Source: Vibrio zhugei (GTDB taxonomy: Bacteria > Pseudomonadota > Gammaproteobacteria > Enterobacterales > Vibrionaceae). Taken from it: 64,000 nucleotides of DNA. The stretch is taken from positions 682,001 through 746,000 of the forward strand of contig NZ_CP033077.1 in assembly GCF_003716875.1 (NCBI RefSeq), given 5' to 3'. Made by a program: the position numbers and the translations under genes. Each line of letters opens with the position of its first letter. Positions within the stretch are counted from its first letter, which is position 1. The notes beneath the pieces were generated by a model. The model worked only from the letters and a program-made list of their open reading frames with translations, was not told the DNA's origin and searched no databases. Positions 20,773 through 29,645 of the stretch are shown here, in pieces.

Positions 20773-20788
20773 AGATGTCTAGATGTCT
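20773..20788. promoter_or_regulatory. MetJ operator: two tandem met boxes
   Basis: AGATGTCT is repeated twice head to tail. Each copy matches the 8-bp met box AGACGTCT at 7 of 8 positions, and two adjacent boxes are the minimum MetJ site. It lies upstream of the MetE-like gene on the minus strand, at promoter distance. Confidence 0.75.
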
Positions 20789-20904
20789 TTTAACTTCATA
20801 TTGTTCATAGTGATCATGAAATAAATTCATAACCACTATAAGCCACAACACAAGAAAGTGCTCCTTAGAGGAGCACTTCAATGACGCTCAATACGCCACG
20901 ATGA

Positions 20905-22197
20905 CTAGCGACAAATATCACTCAGAATGGTTGGCTCTCCAGTTCCTTGGACGACTAAACCAATATCAAAGGTCTGATTAGGCTGCATAGTTTGATTCCA
21001 TGAAATCGGGGTCGCAGTATACACACCGCTGCCTGTCACATTCGCATTCCAACTGTTCGTCACCGTCGCTCCAGAGGCAAATTGCCAGCGAATCGCCCAA
21101 TCACTCACAGGATACTTGCTTTCATTCGTGACGGTAATCGAGCCTTGGAACCCACCATTCCACGTATTCCCTTGCGTAAACACGCAGCTAAACGCACCAC
21201 TGTCATCTCCCCCGGTGCCCGCATCTGCCGAGGTTCCCCAACTCCGCACAATGTCACGAACATAACGCCCTGATGCTGTTAAGTCGCTATCAGACCAATT
21301 TCCTGTCGGGCTAACACCGGGTTTAATAATCGAAGCCCCTTCATCTTTATCGCTGACAGCCCAATTCAGGTTGGTGATGTGATTGGTTCTCATGAAATCG
21401 ACCCACTCATCGGTACTTTGCGCATCGACGCCGCCATCACCATTGGCGTTGACCGTTCCCCACTCGGTGACCATCAGCGGCACACCGTTATTTAAAGCAG
21501 TAATGGCTTTGTCACGAAAGTATTGGCGATGTGTGCCCGCATAAAAATGCAGGGTATACGCCACATTCACATCATTAATCGGATCACGAGAGGCCTCATC
21601 CACATCTTGCGACCAATTCGGCGTCCCCACTACGATCAAGTTATCCGGGTCAATGGCTCGAATGGCGGCGATGACTGCCTCAGCATACGGTTTAATCACC
21701 CCTGACCAACTCACTTGAAGCGGTTCGTTATAGATTTCATAAATCACATTGTTGGTCTGACCGTATTTTTGTGCCATTTGCGTGAAAAATTCGATAGCTT
21801 CTTGTTGATGATCTTCCGCATGATGAGAATGAAAGTCGATAATCACGTACATGTCATTGGCAATCGCGGCATCAATCACTTTTTCAATGCGTTGCACATT
21901 CCCTGTAGGATCTTCAATATAGGATCCATCATTATCGACCCCGAGAGCCACACGAACAATCGAGCTTTTCCAGTCGTCTTTTAACCACTTAACTACCTTT
22001 GCGTTATACATTTTCTCTTGTTTCCAGCCGGTGTTGCTCCAGAAAAAACTGTTACCGGAGAAGCTTTTCACATCACCGCCACTCAAAATTTGACTGCCAT
22101 TGGTGGTTAGTGCGGGAACCGCTGCAAAAGCACTGCCACACGCCATGGTTATCGCGAGAGTTAGTGCTTTGATTGTTATTACCTTAGCCACGTTCAT
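20905..22197 (-). CDS. secreted endoglucanase, GH5 with C-terminal CBM2
   Basis: 430 residues from the ATG at 22197, which has a GAGGTGA ribosome site; a longer frame upstream lacks one. Signal peptide 1-26 (ALTLAITMACGSAFA). The GH5 catalytic domain spans about 35-320: acid/base E158 in IYEIYNEP and nucleophile E245 in VTEWGT, with HSHH and HFYAG as active-site segments. A short Gly/Ser/Asp linker is followed by a CBM2 cellulose-binding module (about 337-430) with C338 and C429 for its disulfide and surface tryptophans W346, W383 and W400. It should cut beta-1,4-glucan outside the cell. It stands alone with no other cellulase genes nearby. Confidence 0.93.
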   Translation of the reverse strand: MNVAKVITIKALTLAITMACGSAFAAVPALTTNGSQILSGGDVKSFSGNSFFWSNTGWKQEKMYNAKVVKWLKDDWKSSIVRVALGVDNDGSYIEDPTGNVQRIEKVIDAAIANDMYVIIDFHSHHAEDHQQEAIEFFTQMAQKYGQTNNVIYEIYNEPLQVSWSGVIKPYAEAVIAAIRAIDPDNLIVVGTPNWSQDVDEASRDPINDVNVAYTLHFYAGTHRQYFRDKAITALNNGVPLMVTEWGTVNANGDGGVDAQSTDEWVDFMRTNHITNLNWAVSDKDEGASIIKPGVSPTGNWSDSDLTASGRYVRDIVRSWGTSADAGTGGDDSGAFSCVFTQGNTWNGGFQGSITVTNESKYPVSDWAIRWQFASGATVTNSWNANVTGSGVYTATPISWNQTMQPNQTFDIGLVVQGTGEPTILSDICR

Positions 22198-22589
22198 CTT
22201 GTCACCTCTATATCCATAATTTGGGTTGATTCTTCTGTAACTGCGTGAAAAACAGCGCAGCGCTACCCGCTGGTTCAAGTAATACGCTGCCCTAAAAAGG
22301 TTAGATGAATACATCAGGCACTTGATGAGTGTAAAAAGAGACTGGAACCAATGTGTAATTTTAGAAATTACTGGGTAAGAGAGTGCGAGCTAGATATAAC
22401 TTTGGTTAAAACGCACTCATTGATATAAGAAATACGCACTAAACTTGATAAAAATGCTCTACGTTGTCATCAGTAAGTCACAACGTTCCCGGCGCCGTTA
22501 TCGCATACGATGAACGAGCTTTCAACGACGCCAATCACGTTGCCACCCACTCAATCTTGGAAGCGGAATGCACAACGTGATGTTTTTGT
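22198..22589. other. 392-bp intergenic region
   Basis: Contains the upstream region of the cellulase gene and the 3' side of the response regulator gene. A CACGTTG...CAACGTG inverted repeat lies at about 22537-22579, but with no T run on either strand. No gene or clear promoter recognised. Confidence 0.4.
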
Positions 22590-23927
22590 TTATTCAACTC
22601 CGTCTGATTCTTCTAGCCAGCGATATAAAGTGCGACGAGTAATTCCTAGGATTTCGGCCGCTTGTGCTTTATTCCCTTGAGTTTGCTCCAACACATAATC
22701 CACATAGTCTTTCTGAATCGTGAGTAATTTCGGTAAAGCATCGCTATTTAACGACGCGAACAACCCGGTGGTATTCACTTTCACTGAGCTACGAATACGC
22801 TCGGGTAAATGTTCAGGCAGGATTTCATCACCTTCACAAAAAATAGCCGCGCGCTCCATCGCATTTTGCAATTCACGCACATTACCAGGAAAGGAATAAT
22901 TCAATAACTGCTGCCATGTGGCATGACTTAACTGCAGTGCATTGGTTTTACCGGATTGCTGCTGACGACCTAAAAATTGCCGAGCCAATAAGGCGATATC
23001 ATATCCTCGCTCTCGCAGAGGAGGAACTTGCAACGTAAACGTTTCTAAGCGAAAGAACAGATCCTCGCGAAACTCACCTTGCTGTACGCGAGTTTCAAGA
23101 TCGCGATGAGTCGCGGTAACGATACGCACATCGACGGCAATCTCTTTATCACTGCCGACCGGACGAATCGTCCCTTCTTGTAAAACGCGCAATAATTTGG
23201 CTTGCAGAGCATGAGGCATTTCACCAATCTCATCCAGAAGCAGCGTTCCGCCTTCCGCTTCGCGAAGCAGCCCTTGCCGCGCTTTATTGGCGCCCGTATA
23301 AGCACCCGCCGCATGGCCAAAAAACTCACTTTCTAATAATTCTCCGGGAATACCGGCACAGTTTACGGCTAAAAAAGGACCTTGCCGACGCTCACTTTGC
23401 TGATGAACAGCACGAGCCACCAGCTCTTTACCTGTGCCACTTTCTCCCAATATCAAAACAGGACTGTCCGCTCGCGCAACCTGTCGGATATTTTTAAACA
23501 GATGCTGCATGGTGGCACTTTCACCGAGCATACCAAAAAACTGACTGCCTTCTGTTTTGCGTTTTAACTGACGGTGTTCGAGCAAACGTTGTACCGTCAG
23601 TAAGCAATGATCCATGTCGAAAGGCTTAGTTAAAAATTCATCCGCCCCTTGTTTCAATGCTTCAATGGCTTGCTGTACGCTGCCGAAGGCGGTGATTAAC
23701 AGTATCGCGGGCGTATTATCGATGGCTTTAATCTCTGGCACCAATGTCATGCCATTGCGTCCCGGCAAACGTAGATCCGAAATCACCAAATCAAACGTGT
23801 CTTCAACCAGCCGTTCAGACGCGGCCTCGGCCGACTCCACCGCCGTCACGGCATAACCTTCACCCTCCAGTTCTTCATAGAGTAATTCAGCAAGGTCGCG
23901 GTCATCTTCAACCAATAATATATTCAT
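22590..23927 (-). CDS. sigma-54-dependent response regulator (NtrC family)
   Basis: 445 residues in three domains. Receiver 1-118 with acidic pocket E7-D8-D9, phospho-acceptor D51 (LVISDLRLPG), T79 and K101. AAA+ domain about 132-365: Walker A GESGTGKE at 161-168, the sigma-54 contact loop GAYTGA at 208-213 (Y for F, a tolerated change), and Walker B GGTLLLDEIGEM. C-terminal Fis-type helix-turn-helix NKAQAAEILGITRRTLYRWL. It should activate sigma-54 promoters when phosphorylated by the kinase whose gene overlaps it by 4 bases. The likely target is the divergent DUF4168 pair, whose promoter has the matching -24/-12 element and an upstream palindrome. Confidence 0.95.
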   Translation of the reverse strand: MNILLVEDDRDLAELLYEELEGEGYAVTAVESAEAASERLVEDTFDLVISDLRLPGRNGMTLVPEIKAIDNTPAILLITAFGSVQQAIEALKQGADEFLTKPFDMDHCLLTVQRLLEHRQLKRKTEGSQFFGMLGESATMQHLFKNIRQVARADSPVLILGESGTGKELVARAVHQQSERRQGPFLAVNCAGIPGELLESEFFGHAAGAYTGANKARQGLLREAEGGTLLLDEIGEMPHALQAKLLRVLQEGTIRPVGSDKEIAVDVRIVTATHRDLETRVQQGEFREDLFFRLETFTLQVPPLRERGYDIALLARQFLGRQQQSGKTNALQLSHATWQQLLNYSFPGNVRELQNAMERAAIFCEGDEILPEHLPERIRSSVKVNTTGLFASLNSDALPKLLTIQKDYVDYVLEQTQGNKAQAAEILGITRRTLYRWLEESDGVE

Positions 23928-25399
23928 GAGGGAACCTCCTCTGGAAGCACTAAGGATACGCGTAGACCACCTTGTTCACTTGGTAACAACACCACCTGCC
24001 CGCCATGGTCATGGACTACGTTTTGCACAATGGCCAAGCCTAATCCAGTGCCTTCTCCTTTCGGTTTTGTCGTAAAAAAGGGCTCTAATAATTGTGCGGC
24101 TTGTAACTCACCATCAATGCCATCACCATCATCCCAAATATCTAACGTCCACTGCTTTTCCACTGGCTGCAGGCGCGCGGTGATCCCAACGTGATGATGA
24201 GCGGCTTGCACCGCATTGCGCAGCACATTCACCAATGCCAATTCAAAGCGAGCACGGTCTACGCACACTTGAAATGAGTCTGGAATATCAATGGTATAGT
24301 CCGGTAACTCACCCTGTTGCTCATACCCGACGGACTCTAAAGCATGATCAATTAACGAACGTAACTCTACCGTCTGCCATTGCATGCCACTGCGAGAGAA
24401 GTCGAGCAGCTGCCGAACAATCCGAGTTAATCGTCCAACTTGCCCCCGGATTGCGGTCAGTTCACGCGCCGATTTTTCATCATGATTCGACTTGGCAATG
24501 CGTCTGGCTCGTCCATCAATCACGTTCAAGGGGGCGCCTAATTCATGCGCAATACCACTGACTAGTCGGCCTAGCGCCGCCATACGCTCTTGTCGCTCAA
24601 GGCGTCGATTAAGGGCGATTTCATGTGCTTGGTGTGCCTCAATCGCGGCCTGCGCCGCTTCTATGTCATCAAGCATCTGGTTCAAAGCCTCACCAATTGC
24701 GGCCAGCTCTGTCGCGCCTTTGACTTGCGCGCGTGATTTCAATTGGCCACGACCGACTTCCCCCATCACTTGCGTTAATTGCGCCATTTGACGTCCCGCG
24801 GCTTGTCGGTAGCCGAGCAAGACAATGATCAAGGTGAGTAACCCAACCAGCCCCCAACTTCCCCACGCCCAATACGCGAGCCTATCGACTGACGTGGAAA
24901 AATCACTGGCGCGTCGCGTGACTTCTATCATTATCGGTAACTGCGCCCCGCCATCATTGACGGGCACAAAGTGCGAGTAAACCCGACGGCCTGCCTGATG
25001 CTGATAGGCATCGCCATCTTCCCCACCTTTCAGCATTTTTTTCGCTAAAGGGTTATCATCCTGATCGTGACGGGCGATACCCGCGGCCGCAATGCGCTCG
25101 CCTTTTTTATTGTATACCGATGCTCCGTACACTTGGCCTATCGAGAACACCGCGTTCAGCGTTCGCTGCACGGTTGCCAAATCGCCTTTATCGATCGCCT
25201 CACCGATCGGGACACGAATCGCACGAGCAATGAGCTTGATATCGTCTTTTAACTTACGAGTTTGTTGCTCAGCCATGTAATACGTCCCAATACCGATGGA
25301 TACCCCAGAGAGCGCCCAAAGCGGTAAAAAAACCAGTATTAACATGCGCGTCGCTAACGTCAGTCGCCTACGTTTTTTCACGTCACCTCCGAGAGCCAT
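23924..25399 (-). CDS. membrane sensor histidine kinase partner
   Basis: Up to 491 residues. A GTG at 25381 with GGAGGT three bases upstream may be the true start. Membrane helix about 19-42, a periplasmic sensor of about 130 residues (including YGASVYNKKGERIAAAG, a Cache/PAS-like strand pattern), a second helix near 180-198, and HAMP. The phospho-acceptor is H285 in LVSGIAHELGAPLNVIDG, followed by an ATPase domain with NVLRNAVQAA (N box), DIWDDGDGI and GEGTGLGLAIVQN. Kinase and regulator form one operon. The signal is unknown; an envelope or secreted-protein cue is an inference from the target genes. Confidence 0.93.
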   Translation of the reverse strand: MALGGDVKKRRRLTLATRMLILVFLPLWALSGVSIGIGTYYMAEQQTRKLKDDIKLIARAIRVPIGEAIDKGDLATVQRTLNAVFSIGQVYGASVYNKKGERIAAAGIARHDQDDNPLAKKMLKGGEDGDAYQHQAGRRVYSHFVPVNDGGAQLPIMIEVTRRASDFSTSVDRLAYWAWGSWGLVGLLTLIIVLLGYRQAAGRQMAQLTQVMGEVGRGQLKSRAQVKGATELAAIGEALNQMLDDIEAAQAAIEAHQAHEIALNRRLERQERMAALGRLVSGIAHELGAPLNVIDGRARRIAKSNHDEKSARELTAIRGQVGRLTRIVRQLLDFSRSGMQWQTVELRSLIDHALESVGYEQQGELPDYTIDIPDSFQVCVDRARFELALVNVLRNAVQAAHHHVGITARLQPVEKQWTLDIWDDGDGIDGELQAAQLLEPFFTTKPKGEGTGLGLAIVQNVVHDHGGQVVLLPSEQGGLRVSLVLPEEVPS

Positions 25400-25415
25400 G
25401 CCAACTGTGTAAATA

Positions 25416-25445
25416 TGTCACACTGCCTAGAATTTTAGTGTGACA
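25416..25445. promoter_or_regulatory. candidate enhancer (UAS) for the sigma-54 regulator
   Basis: A perfect inverted repeat, TGTCACACT-N12-AGTGTGACA, lies about 100-125 bases upstream of the -24/-12 promoter of the DUF4168 genes and just upstream of the kinase gene. Position and symmetry fit a binding site for a dimeric NtrC-type activator, which could also autoregulate. Confidence 0.7.
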
Positions 25446-25539
25446 GAAAGAAACACTACGACTGTCTAGCGGATGTAAAAATTTAAGGGAGTCTGAAATT
25501 TATTCATTAATATTAATAACTTAAGTTAAATTCAAAAAC

Positions 25540-25556
25540 TTGGCATAGTTATCGCA
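25540..25556 (+). promoter_or_regulatory. sigma-54 promoter of the DUF4168 pair
   Basis: TTGGCATAGTTATCGCA: GG of the -24 box and GC of the -12 box are 12 bases apart, as required. The start of transcription would be near 25568, about 30 bases before the first ATG. Confidence 0.75.
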
Positions 25557-25599
25557 ATACTAGAAACGTATTTAAAAATGATGAGAAAGGAGCAACACT

Positions 25600-25977
25600 A
25601 TGCGTCAATTCACTTTAATCGCACTCGTTGCAGCACTCGGTGCCGGCGTAACGACATCAGCCATGGCTGACACACAAAAGAACGCCCAACCGCAGGCTCA
25701 AGCTCAAACTCAGCAAGTCGATGTGTCAGATAAACAATTGTCGAAATTTATAGAAGCCCAACAATCTGTGAATGATATTCGTCAAAACGCAATTGCTAAA
25801 CTCAGCAAAACAGAAGAAAAAGACGCGATGCAGAAAATTCAGCAGCAAGCGAATCAGCACATGGTCGAATCCGTCAAAGAAAACGGCCTGTCTGTGCAAG
25901 ACTACAATACCATTGCGCGTGCCTTGCAATCGGATAAATCACTGCGTCAACGTATGATGCAAATGCAGCAAGGCTAA
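25600..25977 (+). CDS. secreted DUF4168 protein, copy 1
   Basis: 125 residues with a signal peptide cleaved after SAMA (residues about 1-23) and a Gln/Ala-rich linker. A helical DUF4168-like region of about 85 residues follows: DVSDKQLSKFIEAQQSVNDI and GLSVQDYNTIARALQSDKSLR in parts. It should be periplasmic or extracellular. AGAAAGGAG precedes the ATG. It is transcribed divergently from the sigma-54 two-component genes and has its own -24/-12 promoter. Copy 2 lies about 100 bases downstream. DUF4168 proteins have no established function; the coiled helical character would suit a small chaperone or stress-protective factor (inference). Confidence 0.85.
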   Translation: MRQFTLIALVAALGAGVTTSAMADTQKNAQPQAQAQTQQVDVSDKQLSKFIEAQQSVNDIRQNAIAKLSKTEEKDAMQKIQQQANQHMVESVKENGLSVQDYNTIARALQSDKSLRQRMMQMQQG

Positions 25978-26010
25978 TTGGCCACATCTGACCCACTTAG
26001 TCACCAGCGA

Positions 26011-26036
26011 CATCCCGTCTTCAATCAGGCGGGATG
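26011..26036 (+). other. intercistronic hairpin between the DUF4168 genes
   Basis: CATCCCGTCT...AGGCGGGATG can fold to a stem of about ten pairs (one G-T) with a 6-base loop. No T run follows, so it is more likely an RNA processing or stability element between two co-transcribed genes than a full terminator. Confidence 0.45.
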
Positions 26037-26078
26037 GCATTACGGTGTGCATACCAACATCAATATGGAGCTTATACT

Positions 26079-26456
26079 ATGCGCAAATTTGTCCTGATCA
26101 CTCTTTTTTCCGTACTCAGCGCGGGCACCTCTGTCACCGCCATGGCCGCGCATTCACAACCCGCTCCTCAAGCGCAACAAAAAGCGCAGCACGCTCCTAT
26201 CTCCGATGATATGTTGAGTCAGTTTGCCGACGCGCAACAATCTGTGCAAAAAATCAGCCAAAGTGCGATTAAAAAGCTTGGGCAAACCCAGGATAAAGAC
26301 GTGGCAGAAGACATTCGTCAAAAAGCGAATGAAGAAATGGTCAATGCGGTTAAAGACACAGGCTTATCTGTCAAAGATTTCAATGGCATTGCTCGTGCCC
26401 TGCAATCCGATCAACAACTGCGTCAACGTCTTAGCAAAATTCAACAAACCAGTTAA
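26079..26456 (+). CDS. secreted DUF4168 protein, copy 2
   Basis: 125 residues from the ATG at 26079 (GGAG 9 bases upstream; the frame extends 15 codons further back without a ribosome site). It is a paralogue of the preceding gene: the same signal peptide design (KFVLITLFSVLSAGTSVTAMA), the same length, and matching blocks such as GLSVKDFNGIARALQSDQQLR against the first copy. Many core positions are shared while the N-terminal linkers differ, indicating an old tandem duplication with both copies kept. It is co-transcribed from the sigma-54 promoter and ends at a strong terminator (26477-26514). Confidence 0.85.
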   Translation: MRKFVLITLFSVLSAGTSVTAMAAHSQPAPQAQQKAQHAPISDDMLSQFADAQQSVQKISQSAIKKLGQTQDKDVAEDIRQKANEEMVNAVKDTGLSVKDFNGIARALQSDQQLRQRLSKIQQTS

Positions 26457-26476
26457 ATTCAACCAAACTCAGACGT

Positions 26477-26514
26477 AACCATGCCCACGTGATGTATCAC
26501 GTGGGCATGGTTTT
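26477..26514 (+). terminator. strong terminator after the DUF4168 pair
   Basis: A 16-bp perfect stem (AACCATGCCCACGTGA and its complement) with loop TGTA, then TT. The efeB gene converges from the other side. Confidence 0.85.
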
Positions 26515-26526
26515 ATGCGTGGAAAA

Positions 26527-27849
26527 TTATGCCGATTCGAGCAAGGCTTGACCGAGATATTGCCCCTTTTCAATGCCAGGAAGTGTAAAGAAATACCCAC
26601 CACCAAACGGACGAATGTACTCCTCCAAGGGTTCACCATCTAGGCGATGTTGGGTATCAATAAACCCTTTTTGTAGATCCGCTTGATAGGCAATGAACAA
26701 TAACCCGACGTCTAACTGCCCTGAAGGACTGGTGCTATAAGAATAGCTATACCCTCTTCTTAACAATAAAAATTCCGGAAAGCCTGCTGTTCTAGGATTG
26801 GCTAAGCGCATATGGGCATCTAACGGAATACGTTTGCCATGAGGATCCGCGGCATAATCCGGATCGTCATGTTCGTGCGCTTTTCCTAATGGCGCGCCAC
26901 TGTCACGTTCACGCCCGAAAATGGTTTGTTGCTCTTGCAATGGCGTACGGTCCCAATGCTCGACAAAAAATCGAATCAATCGGATCGCTTGATAGGTTCC
27001 TCCCACCGCCCAGTCAGGCTCTTGCCCACGGTTGACCCACAACATCTTATTGAGTGTTTGGGTATCCTCACCGCTTGGGTTGACCGTACCGTCTTTAAAT
27101 CCCAATAAATTGATCGGCGTGCGCTGCCCCACCGATGCTGCAGCGTGTGAGGAAATAAAGCCGTCTCGGCGCCAACGCACCGCTAAATAGGCGGGCGTGT
27201 GCTTGATAATATCGCGCAGCGCATGCATGGTGGTATCCGCACTGTTCGCGCAAATCTGCAACATGAGATCGCCATGACACCAATGAGAGTCCAACCCATC
27301 ATTAGAGAACGCCTGCATTTTTTGTAAATGGACCGGTTTGAGGTGACTTAAACCAAAACGCTCATCAAACAATGATGCACCGACAGACACTGTGATCGTT
27401 AAATTATCGGGATGAATGGTCGGCCCTAGAATCCCAGAATCGAGTGGCGGGTACTGCGGATTACGCTCAGGGACGGCACCGCCCTGCGTTAAAAATTCGC
27501 ACCGTTCCGTCAACGTCTTAAAGAGATCGCTTAAATCGGTGAGGTTTAGTGCCAAGACATCAAACGCCACTAACGCCACATTCGCTTGCTGTGGCGTCGT
27601 AATGCCACTTTGATGTTCTCCATAGAAAGGCTGTTTGTGCCACTCACTGGTAAATTTTTTGGCCTCGTCCATCATGGTCTGGTGTTCGTTCGACATCGCC
27701 GCAGCAGCTTGCGTTGAACCAGAATACATCAGCGCGCCACCCGCTGCGCCCAGCATGCCTTTCAATAATTGACGGCGGCTGGACTGAGTATCAGAACTAG
27801 AGGGTTTCTCTTTTTCCTTTTTACTTAAGAAATGAAAAGGGCAACTCAT
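26527..27849 (-). CDS. efeB: EfeB-like Dyp-type heme peroxidase, Tat-exported
   Basis: 440 residues. A twin-arginine signal is evident: [19 protein letters not shown] near residues 23-42, so the protein is folded with heme before export. The Dyp motif GFKDGTVNP and a later His/Arg-rich heme pocket ([27 protein letters not shown]) are present. EfeB supports iron uptake by oxidising Fe(II) or handling heme at the periplasmic side. It is the last gene of a four-gene operon and overlaps the preceding cupredoxin gene by 4 bases (ATGA). The upstream Fur box implies iron repression. Confidence 0.92.
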   Translation of the reverse strand: MSCPFHFLSKKEKEKPSSSDTQSSRRQLLKGMLGAAGGALMYSGSTQAAAAMSNEHQTMMDEAKKFTSEWHKQPFYGEHQSGITTPQQANVALVAFDVLALNLTDLSDLFKTLTERCEFLTQGGAVPERNPQYPPLDSGILGPTIHPDNLTITVSVGASLFDERFGLSHLKPVHLQKMQAFSNDGLDSHWCHGDLMLQICANSADTTMHALRDIIKHTPAYLAVRWRRDGFISSHAAASVGQRTPINLLGFKDGTVNPSGEDTQTLNKMLWVNRGQEPDWAVGGTYQAIRLIRFFVEHWDRTPLQEQQTIFGRERDSGAPLGKAHEHDDPDYAADPHGKRIPLDAHMRLANPRTAGFPEFLLLRRGYSYSYSTSPSGQLDVGLLFIAYQADLQKGFIDTQHRLDGEPLEEYIRPFGGGYFFTLPGIEKGQYLGQALLESA

Positions 27850-28718
27850 GACCGATTCTCCTGCTGTAATCGCTTAACCCATTGCATGATCTGGTGTTGC
27901 AGCGCAAGACGCGCCTTTGCAGTGTGATGCTGACGCCAATGTTCTAAATCAGAAGACAACTTCTGCGCCTGAGCGGCGTCCAATTTTTGGCTTAATGGCA
28001 TGACAATATCGATCCATTTCGCGACATTCGTATAGACACCGGACCATTGTGTTTGCGGCGATAACGGTTGAGATAACACACGAATGATCTGTGAGTTTAA
28101 TTGAGCGAGACTCAGAGTGTGGTTGCGCACCGTCTTTTGCCAACGGGCGACTTGCTCTGTTAACTGTGGTAAGTCGAGCGGAGCCAAATAGTCCGGCGGA
28201 GCCTCTTGACCATAGGCTGGAATCAACGAGCGAAGGCTGTAGTAAGCAGATTGCATGTCTGGTGGAACGGCTGTACCACCTTGCTGCAGCCAAGCGTGTA
28301 ATTGGCGCGTTTTAACAATCATATAAAACTTGTATTCTGCCGCGATCGCGACTAAATCTTGTGGCTTTATCTGATAATCATGGGCACCAGACACCGTTAA
28401 CGAACCATGGGGATTGGTCAGTAGCCCACAGGTAGTCTGGTATTCGCCAGGCTCAAGATTCACCGTCATTTTTTGATAGAAACCGGGGGCAATATTTTCC
28501 CGCTCGGCGACCACCATCACCCCATTTAAAATTTCCCATTCCAGAGCCCGCATACTGTTATTTTTTATAATAAACTGCGTCTTACCCGCCGCAACATGCA
28601 ACGCCATTGGCTCACATTGTTTGTCGGTCACAGACACATGAATTTTAGGCACTGCTTGCGCGTATGACATCAGACTGGTCAGTGCCATCATTGCGCCTAT
28701 CAGTAATTGTTTTTTCAT
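27846..28718 (-). CDS. EfeO-like protein: cupredoxin domain plus degenerate M75 region
   Basis: About 290 residues from the ATG at 28718 (GAGG 6 bases upstream; a TTG 12 bases earlier is unlikely). Signal peptide 1-22 ([11 protein letters not shown]). An EfeO-type cupredoxin fold follows (about 25-110): [41 protein letters not shown]. The remainder (from [15 protein letters not shown]) aligns by pattern with the start of the M75 domain in the next gene upstream (TEYKLYVIDEVHDL) but lacks the HxxE metal motif. It therefore looks like an EfeO whose M75 half has decayed, with the metal-binding work taken over by the separate M75 protein. Confidence 0.82.
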   Translation of the reverse strand: MKKQLLIGAMMALTSLMSYAQAVPKIHVSVTDKQCEPMALHVAAGKTQFIIKNNSMRALEWEILNGVMVVAERENIAPGFYQKMTVNLEPGEYQTTCGLLTNPHGSLTVSGAHDYQIKPQDLVAIAAEYKFYMIVKTRQLHAWLQQGGTAVPPDMQSAYYSLRSLIPAYGQEAPPDYLAPLDLPQLTEQVARWQKTVRNHTLSLAQLNSQIIRVLSQPLSPQTQWSGVYTNVAKWIDIVMPLSQKLDAAQAQKLSSDLEHWRQHHTAKARLALQHQIMQWVKRLQQENRS

Positions 28719-28803
28719 TTGCTGCCTCAAGAAATGAAACCACCGCTGAATCTATTTGATTAAGCGCTGGTTCCATCGATCAATTGACTTAATGCTCAGC
28801 GCT

Positions 28804-29625
28804 TCAGTTCAATCCAAACATGCCACGCATTTGCGAAAGCTCTTCTGCCAACACGGTGATCGGACCTTGTAACGCTTTGCGGTCACGGGTGGATAATGCT
28901 TCATAAGATTCGAATCCATCCCCTTGACGGTATTTGGCCAAAATGGCATCGACACGTTGAAAGTTATGATCGACCTTCGCTAAAAATTGGGCATGATTGG
29001 CTTTTAAAGGTTGGCGAAGCAGATCAACGATTTTTTTCGCGCCATCAATGTTGGCTTGAAAATCCCATAAATCGGTATGACTATAACGGTCTTCCTCACC
29101 GCTAATTTTCGTTGCAGCAACTTCTTCAATCAGCGCGGCAGCCCCATCAACAACATTACTTGGTGGAAACGCAAGCTTGGTTAAACGACTTTCAAGCTCT
29201 TGAGTATCACTCAGTAACTGCTTGGCAAACTGATCCATACCTTGAGTGGAGTTTTTGGCCCACAATGCATATTCAATGCGGTGAAACCCTGAAAACTTAG
29301 GATCCTTGACCCCTTGCTCATAGTCATCTTCGCGAGCATCCATACTGGCATCGAGATCCGCGAACAATTCAGCAACGGGCTCAATACGTTCATAATGAAT
29401 ACGAGCGGGCGCATACAGAGACTTGGCTTTTTCCACATCGCCATTTTCGACCGCTTGAGTAAACGCACGCGTATCTTGGACGAGGTCATGGACTTCATCA
29501 ATCACGTATAACTTGTATTCGGTCATCGGCTCAACTAGTGCGGTCGAATCGGTGGCCGCATTCGCTTGTACTGCAAAAGCTGCGACTAAAGTGGAAAGCA
29601 TAAGACGCTTAAAAGGGAGTATCAT
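28804..29625 (-). CDS. EfeO-type M75 (imelysin-like) iron-binding lipoprotein/periplasmic protein
   Basis: About 273 residues from the ATG at 29625, chosen because AGGA lies 9 bases upstream and a normal signal peptide follows (LMLSTLVAAFAVQANA); a frame from 29649 would overlap efeU. The M75 domain carries the HxxE motif in GFHRIEYALW and the typical HYERIEPVAELFADLDASMD. In E. coli EfeO this domain follows a cupredoxin domain in one chain; here the two are separate genes. It is predicted to capture ferrous/ferric iron in the periplasm for the EfeU permease encoded just upstream. Confidence 0.88.
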   Translation of the reverse strand: MILPFKRLMLSTLVAAFAVQANAATDSTALVEPMTEYKLYVIDEVHDLVQDTRAFTQAVENGDVEKAKSLYAPARIHYERIEPVAELFADLDASMDAREDDYEQGVKDPKFSGFHRIEYALWAKNSTQGMDQFAKQLLSDTQELESRLTKLAFPPSNVVDGAAALIEEVAATKISGEEDRYSHTDLWDFQANIDGAKKIVDLLRQPLKANHAQFLAKVDHNFQRVDAILAKYRQGDGFESYEALSTRDRKALQGPITVLAEELSQMRGMFGLN

Positions 29626-29645
29626 AATTAACATTCCTAGTATTA

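Noticed and set aside
28763..28804. AAGCGCTG...CAGCGCTT repeat between the two EfeO-type genes as a terminator
   Set aside because: The loop of about 26 bases is too long and there is no T run; the genes are likely co-transcribed.
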